A program made the translations under genes and the position numbers. DNA of 9,610 nucleotides from Bifidobacterium breve (GTDB lineage Bacteria; Bacteroidota; Bacteroidia; Cytophagales; UBA9547), in assembly GCA_943325655.2 (NCBI GenBank), contig CALPQG020000069.1, forward strand, positions 1-9,610, given 5' to 3'. Under the pieces are notes generated by a model. It saw only the letters and a program-made list of their open reading frames with translations. It made no database searches and had not been told where the DNA came from. Of the stretch, positions 6,573 to 9,610 are shown piece after piece. The first letter of the stretch is position 1, and each line of letters begins with the position of its first letter.

Positions 6573-6785
6573 ATGAAATGGCTCCTTATTATTCCAATTA
6601 AATTTTATCAGTGGTGTATTTCGCCTTTGTATCCGGGTACCTGCAGGTTTATGCCTACGTGTTCCGCCTATTGTGTGCAGGCCATAGAAAAACATGGTGT
6701 AATGAAAGGGAGTACATTGGGAATTAAGCGGATATGCAAATGCCATCCTTGGAGTTCCAAGCATGGCATAGATCCTGTACCTTAA
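6573..6785 (+). CDS. yidD: Membrane protein insertion efficiency factor YidD
   Basis: The 70-residue product has the complete YidD (UPF0161) pattern: an amphipathic N-terminus (MKWLLIIPIKFYQW), then SPLYPGTCRFMPTCSAYCVQ (17-36), AIEKHGVMKGSTLGIKRICK (37-56), CHPW, and the C-terminal GIDPVP. E. coli YidD is 85 residues, so this is a short but whole version. Conserved cysteines are Cys24, Cys30 and Cys57; Cys15, Cys34 and Cys55 are additional. The family sits at the inner face of the cytoplasmic membrane and helps YidC insert membrane proteins. The ATG follows an A-rich stretch (GAAAACTAAA) rather than a clear Shine-Dalgarno, as is common in this phylum. In many bacteria yidD lies between rnpA and yidC; here it stands alone after the acs terminator and faces a convergent small gene. 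Confidence 0.95.
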   Translation: MKWLLIIPIKFYQWCISPLYPGTCRFMPTCSAYCVQAIEKHGVMKGSTLGIKRICKCHPWSSKHGIDPVP

Positions 6786-6790
6786 AAGGT

Positions 6791-6807
6791 TTAGCGATTA
6801 ACGCTAA
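6791..6807. terminator. Small hairpin between convergent yidD and the small hypothetical gene
   Basis: TTAGCG (6791-6796) and CGCTAA (6802-6807) form a 6-bp stem around ATTAA, six bases after the yidD stop and 19 bases beyond the stop of the opposing gene. Neither side has a long T run (minus: CCTTTTAAGG; plus: TGCTGATATG). It could be a weak shared terminator, but the evidence is position plus stem only. Confidence 0.3.
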
Positions 6808-6825
6808 TGCTGATATGGTCCTACC

Positions 6826-7020
6826 TTAAACAATAGGTACCATTTCGAAATGACGGTTTAAAATAGCCATGTGCTGATGACTAAATTTTTCATAGCACCA
6901 GTTTTTCAACTCATTAAATTCATCAGGAACTACTATTTTTATTGCTTTAAGAAGTTCTTTTTCAAACAGGTACCTGTCGAAACTAACTTTTTCAAGGATT
7001 AATTTAATGTATTGTATCAT
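6826..7020 (-). CDS. Small conserved-looking hypothetical protein, 64 residues
   Basis: The product is 64 residues with no signal peptide, no clear membrane segment and no catalytic motif. It begins MIQYIKLILEKVSFDRYLFE and continues KELLKAIKIVVPDEFNELKN, then WCYEKF. The spacing of hydrophobic and charged residues fits two or three amphipathic helices, with Trp and Cys near residues 41-42. I have an impression of similar short proteins (IKLILEKVSFD, LF.KEL.KA, ELK.W) in other Bacteroidota, which favours a real gene, but no function comes with that. It fills the only space between yidD and the BatD-like gene, is convergent with the former and divergent from the latter. The ATG start is the only one near the N-terminus. 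No TAnnTTTG box was found upstream on its strand. Confidence 0.65.
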   Translation of the reverse strand: MIQYIKLILEKVSFDRYLFEKELLKAIKIVVPDEFNELKNWCYEKFSHQHMAILNRHFEMVPIV

Positions 7021-7116
7021 AGCTGAACATTTGGTTATGAAGAAAAATTACATCATCTAACTCTTTTCTCTAACGAGACATTGTATAATAAGTTACGTAT
7101 GTTATAAAAAATAAAT

Positions 7117-7124
7117 TAAATTTG
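7117..7124 (+). promoter_or_regulatory. Candidate -7 promoter box for the BatD-like gene
   Basis: TAAATTTG matches TAnnTTTG exactly and lies 34 bases before the proposed TTG start, giving a leader of roughly 28 nt. Its first three bases are also the in-frame stop codon upstream of the gene, which fits the coding region starting downstream. No TTG/TTTG -33 element is present at 17-23 bases. Confidence 0.4.
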
Positions 7125-7158
7125 TCATAGTGTACCCCAGTATTCAAATACCATTGCA

Positions 7159-8577
7159 TTGAGAGCAACATATTATCTAATTTTATTGTTATTCATTACT
7201 TCTTTATCAAACAGTTATTCGCAACAAGTAGCGGTTACATTGGGCAATACCACTATTACAGAAAATGAATTTTTTACCATTACACTCACGGTAAACAATG
7301 GGAAATTGAATACCTATAGTAACTTTCCCGACATTAAAGGATTCATAAAATATACCACCATTTCCAATGCTTCTGCAACATCCAATAAAATAGAAAAACC
7401 ATTAATTATTACCCAGCAATACGCTCCTTTAAAAGTCGGGAAGTTTAAGGTCAATGATTTTTCGATGAACATCAATGGGGTAATTATTCCTGTTAAAGGT
7501 TCTAATATTGTTGTCAATGAAAGTGTGAAATCTTCAATAGCAAAAAATACAGACGAAATAAATGAAGCGAAGGGCGTAAAACAATTTAAATTACCAGAGG
7601 AATTAATTGCTGCCAAAGAACCATTTTTGATTTTGTGCAGTACTAAAAATACCGTTTATGTTGGAGAAGGATTTGATGTAACCTTGTTGTTTTGTATCCC
7701 TGAAGGGAATAAAACTACCATCAAATTTAATGACTTAGGGACACAATTGACTGAAATTGTCAAGAAGGTAAAACCTGAAAACTGCACGCAAGAAACCGTT
7801 ACTCTTGACAGTATTCAACAAGGGATACTTGTGCAAGGGGGTAAAAAAATCAGTTATTATAAACTCTATGAAACCTTTTTCTTTCCTATTAACAATAAAA
7901 AAATTGAACTGACCTCTTTGAGCTTGACCATGTTGCTCAACAAAAAACCAAACAATAAAGAAGAAGACAATAAACCATCTTTCATTACTTATTCCTCAAA
8001 ACCTTTGTTGATTGAAGTCAAAAATCTGCCTCCTCATCCTTGGAGAGACTTGGTTGCGGTTGGGAATTATAATTTAATAGAGTCAATCTCTACCCAAAAA
8101 CTCAAAACAGGAAAAAGCTTTAATTATATTTTTACCATTAGCGGTGAAGGAAATATCAATCAACTTGCTAAACCAATGTGGTCCACCACATTCAATTTTG
8201 AAATATTTGAGCCAGAAATAGACAGGGTAGTGCAAAACAAAGACGATATGATGACTGGCTCCTGTGTGTTTAATTATTTCATCATTCCTCATGAACCAGG
8301 AGTTTTTGGGATGAAAGATTATTTCAAATACATTTATTTCAACACAGAAAAAAAACGCTACGATACCCTAAGCTCAAAACTTGTGCTCCAGGTTTATGGG
8401 GATAGCAAGCACAATTCCGGGGAGTCATTAAATACGGGTGATAGTTTTTATGACTTGATTCAAACCGAAAGTAATTTCTTTATTTCTAAAAATGCGAAGG
8501 AGGTATATATCCTGCTTGCCAAAGTATTTATCCTGGTACTTGTTGTTTTATTGGTCATACTCATCATAAGAATTTAA
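7159..8577 (+). CDS. BatD-like membrane-anchored periplasmic protein, without cytoplasmic tail
   Basis: The 472-residue product has an N-terminal signal peptide (YYLILLLFITSLSNSYS, likely cut before Gln22), a long beta-rich extracytoplasmic region and one C-terminal membrane helix (about 450-470, LLAKVFILVLVVLLVILII) ending two residues later. The first domain follows the BatD pattern: VTLGNTTITENEFFTITLTV, then FPDIKGF, ITQQYAPLKVGKF and a small-residue-rich boundary; a second similar beta domain starts near EPFLILCSTKNTVYVGEGF. BatD belongs to the bat (aerotolerance) clusters of Bacteroidota, but its biochemical role is unclear. Typical BatD proteins are longer and carry a cytoplasmic C-terminal part; that part is missing here and the downstream frames are closed. 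No moxR, batA, batB, batC or batE is nearby. The start is TTG at 7159 (in-frame stop at 7117-7119, no ATG between); ATT at 7153 is a less likely alternative. Confidence 0.75.
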   Translation: MRATYYLILLLFITSLSNSYSQQVAVTLGNTTITENEFFTITLTVNNGKLNTYSNFPDIKGFIKYTTISNASATSNKIEKPLIITQQYAPLKVGKFKVNDFSMNINGVIIPVKGSNIVVNESVKSSIAKNTDEINEAKGVKQFKLPEELIAAKEPFLILCSTKNTVYVGEGFDVTLLFCIPEGNKTTIKFNDLGTQLTEIVKKVKPENCTQETVTLDSIQQGILVQGGKKISYYKLYETFFFPINNKKIELTSLSLTMLLNKKPNNKEEDNKPSFITYSSKPLLIEVKNLPPHPWRDLVAVGNYNLIESISTQKLKTGKSFNYIFTISGEGNINQLAKPMWSTTFNFEIFEPEIDRVVQNKDDMMTGSCVFNYFIIPHEPGVFGMKDYFKYIYFNTEKKRYDTLSSKLVLQVYGDSKHNSGESLNTGDSFYDLIQTESNFFISKNAKEVYILLAKVFILVLVVLLVILIIRI

Positions 8578-8629
8578 CGCTTTGGCCAACAATTTATCAT
8601 ATAAATAGTGTGGTTTGGTCATTTTTTAA

Positions 8630-8637
8630 TATTTTTG
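8630..8637 (+). promoter_or_regulatory. Candidate -7 promoter box for the SPOR-domain gene
   Basis: TATTTTTG fits TAnnTTTG and lies 53 bases before the ATG at 8691, giving a leader of about 47 nt. A TTTG is present at 8614-8617, but only 12 bases away, shorter than the usual 17-23. The surrounding sequence is T-rich, so a chance match is possible. If real, the SPOR gene can be transcribed independently of the BatD-like gene. Confidence 0.3.
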
Positions 8638-8690
8638 CTAAAGTGCACCTACTCATACGACTTAATTTACAATACTTTAATCAATACATA

Positions 8691-9371
8691 ATGAAAAATA
8701 TTCTCTTAATTCTATTTGCAATAACTTATTTCAATGTCAATGCTACATTTGCACAATCGGCAGAAGATAAAAAACTGAAGAAAGAATGGGCAAAAAAAGT
8801 AAAAACAATGGATCCTCTAGAAATTAAAAACCTAATGGAACAAAATGACGATTTAGTTGCTCAAAAAAGTGTCTTAACCAGTAAGGTATCAAATCTTGAA
8901 TCTAAACTTAAAATTAAAGAAGAACTGAACAGGAGTTTAACTACTGAGCTCGATAGTTTGAAATCTTCTCAAAACAATTCTACTGCAGCAGTAGTTTCAA
9001 CGCCAACTGTTGCAACCACTACACCAACAGTTACACCAACCAAAGCCAATATTGCCCCAGTAACAACTGGTGGAAAACAATACAAAGCTGACAAATTGAA
9101 CTACAACGGTGTAGTATTTAAAGTACAAGTGGGAGCATTCAAAAACAAAGACTTGTCTAAATACCTGGATAACAACAAAAACTTTAGTGGTGACACGGAT
9201 GCTGATGGCCAGAAAAAATATACTTTGGGTTTATTTACTGATTATTGGGAAGCTGATAACTTCAAAAAATTACTGAGAGAAATGGGGGTAAGTGACGCTT
9301 GGGTAGTTGCTTACAAAGCTGGTCAAAGAGTGAGTATCAAAGATGTTTTAGAAGGTGCTGCTGCAGAGTAA
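8691..9371 (+). CDS. Secreted coiled-coil protein with C-terminal SPOR domain
   Basis: The 226-residue product starts with a signal peptide (MKNILLILFAITYFNVNATF, cut after Ala21). A charged segment (KKLKKEWAKKVKTMDPLEIK, 27-46) and a coiled coil (about 48-92, leucine heptads such as LTSKVSNLESKLKIKEELN) follow. A Thr/Pro/Val-rich linker (about 98-126) then leads to a SPOR domain (about 140-210) with FKVQVGAF (143-150) and YTLGLFTDYWEADNFKKLL (177-195). SPOR domains bind denuded peptidoglycan glycans, so a periplasmic or envelope role is likely. Similar Bacteroidota proteins are sometimes mislabelled as ezrin/radixin/moesin family because of the coiled coil. The ATG at 8691 was preferred over a GTG at 8610 because only it puts the signal peptide at the N-terminus. 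The gene follows the BatD-like gene by 113 bases on the same strand. Confidence 0.85.
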   Translation: MKNILLILFAITYFNVNATFAQSAEDKKLKKEWAKKVKTMDPLEIKNLMEQNDDLVAQKSVLTSKVSNLESKLKIKEELNRSLTTELDSLKSSQNNSTAAVVSTPTVATTTPTVTPTKANIAPVTTGGKQYKADKLNYNGVVFKVQVGAFKNKDLSKYLDNNKNFSGDTDADGQKKYTLGLFTDYWEADNFKKLLREMGVSDAWVVAYKAGQRVSIKDVLEGAAAE

Positions 9372-9610
9372 GTAAGAGTAGATTTCAAAGTTGATTGTTG
9401 TAACAGGTTAACATGTGAGATGAATATTAAATCTTAAGGTATACGTTTTAATAAAAATAATCCAGTCACACGATAAAGTTGGGGAGCAGTATTGTAATCA
9501 TAATTTGTTTAAAAGTAGATGTTGGTTTGCATATAACACTTTTTGTTTTTTTTTAACAGCATTTAGTTTAATCGTCTCAGTTGTAATGTTTATGTTTTGG
9601 ATATATATAT
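9372..9610. other. Non-coding right end, no recognisable gene
   Basis: This AT-rich stretch has no open frame worth calling, no tRNA-like cloverleaf and no convincing terminator for the SPOR gene. A run of nine T (9546-9554) follows CACTTTTTG but has no stem before it. The last bases are an AT dinucleotide run. It may hold the promoter of a gene beyond the window. Confidence 0.6.

Noticed and set aside
8610..8690. Upstream GTG start extending the SPOR protein by 27 residues.
   Set aside because: It would bury the signal peptide internally, and the extension covers the candidate promoter; the ATG at 8691 fits better.
9586..9610. ATG opening a frame into the right edge.
   Set aside because: Only eight codons are visible, of very low complexity, with no clear ribosome-binding context.

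Overview
The window is AT-rich, compactly coded chromosomal DNA from a member of the Bacteroidota, most likely from the flavobacteria, sphingobacteria or chitinophaga side of the phylum. Four things point there: a TonB-type protein with the phylum-typical N-terminal motif FEGRNKTYGAY.LRK; a BatD-like protein; a small SPOR-domain envelope protein; and promoter boxes of the TAnnTTTG type in place of the E. coli -10. No phage, transposase, CRISPR array, tRNA or rRNA is visible.

Left part, minus strand (1-2906): a TonB-type energy transducer (cut by the left edge), inorganic pyrophosphatase (ppa) and cofactor-independent phosphoglycerate mutase (gpmI), read from right to left. Intrinsic terminators follow both gpmI and ppa, so the three are probably separate transcription units rather than one operon. 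A divergent spacer (2907-3047) separates gpmI from a plus-strand gene for a YfcH/SulA-type nucleotide-sugar epimerase-like protein (3048-3965).

Middle (3966-4513): the least ordinary stretch. It holds a perfect 15-bp hairpin, a GC-rich multi-hairpin island that looks like a member of a dispersed repeat family and is also an open frame on the minus strand, and an AT-rich acs leader with two stem-loops each followed by T residues. Acetyl-CoA synthetase (acs, 4514-6424) follows, closed by a strong bidirectional terminator set among GATAAC/GTTATC repeats.

Right part (6573-9371): yidD (membrane-insertion helper), a convergent 64-residue protein of unknown function, a stand-alone BatD-like membrane-anchored periplasmic protein, and a secreted coiled-coil plus SPOR-domain protein. 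The final 239 bases hold no recognisable gene.

Taken together the region is mostly central carbon and energy metabolism (gpmI in glycolysis, acs for acetate activation, ppa to remove the pyrophosphate that Acs and biosynthesis release) with envelope genes (TonB, YidD, BatD-like, SPOR). I see no complete novel system. The best candidates for something undescribed are the structured island at 4004-4193, the acs leader and the orphan BatD-like/SPOR pair.
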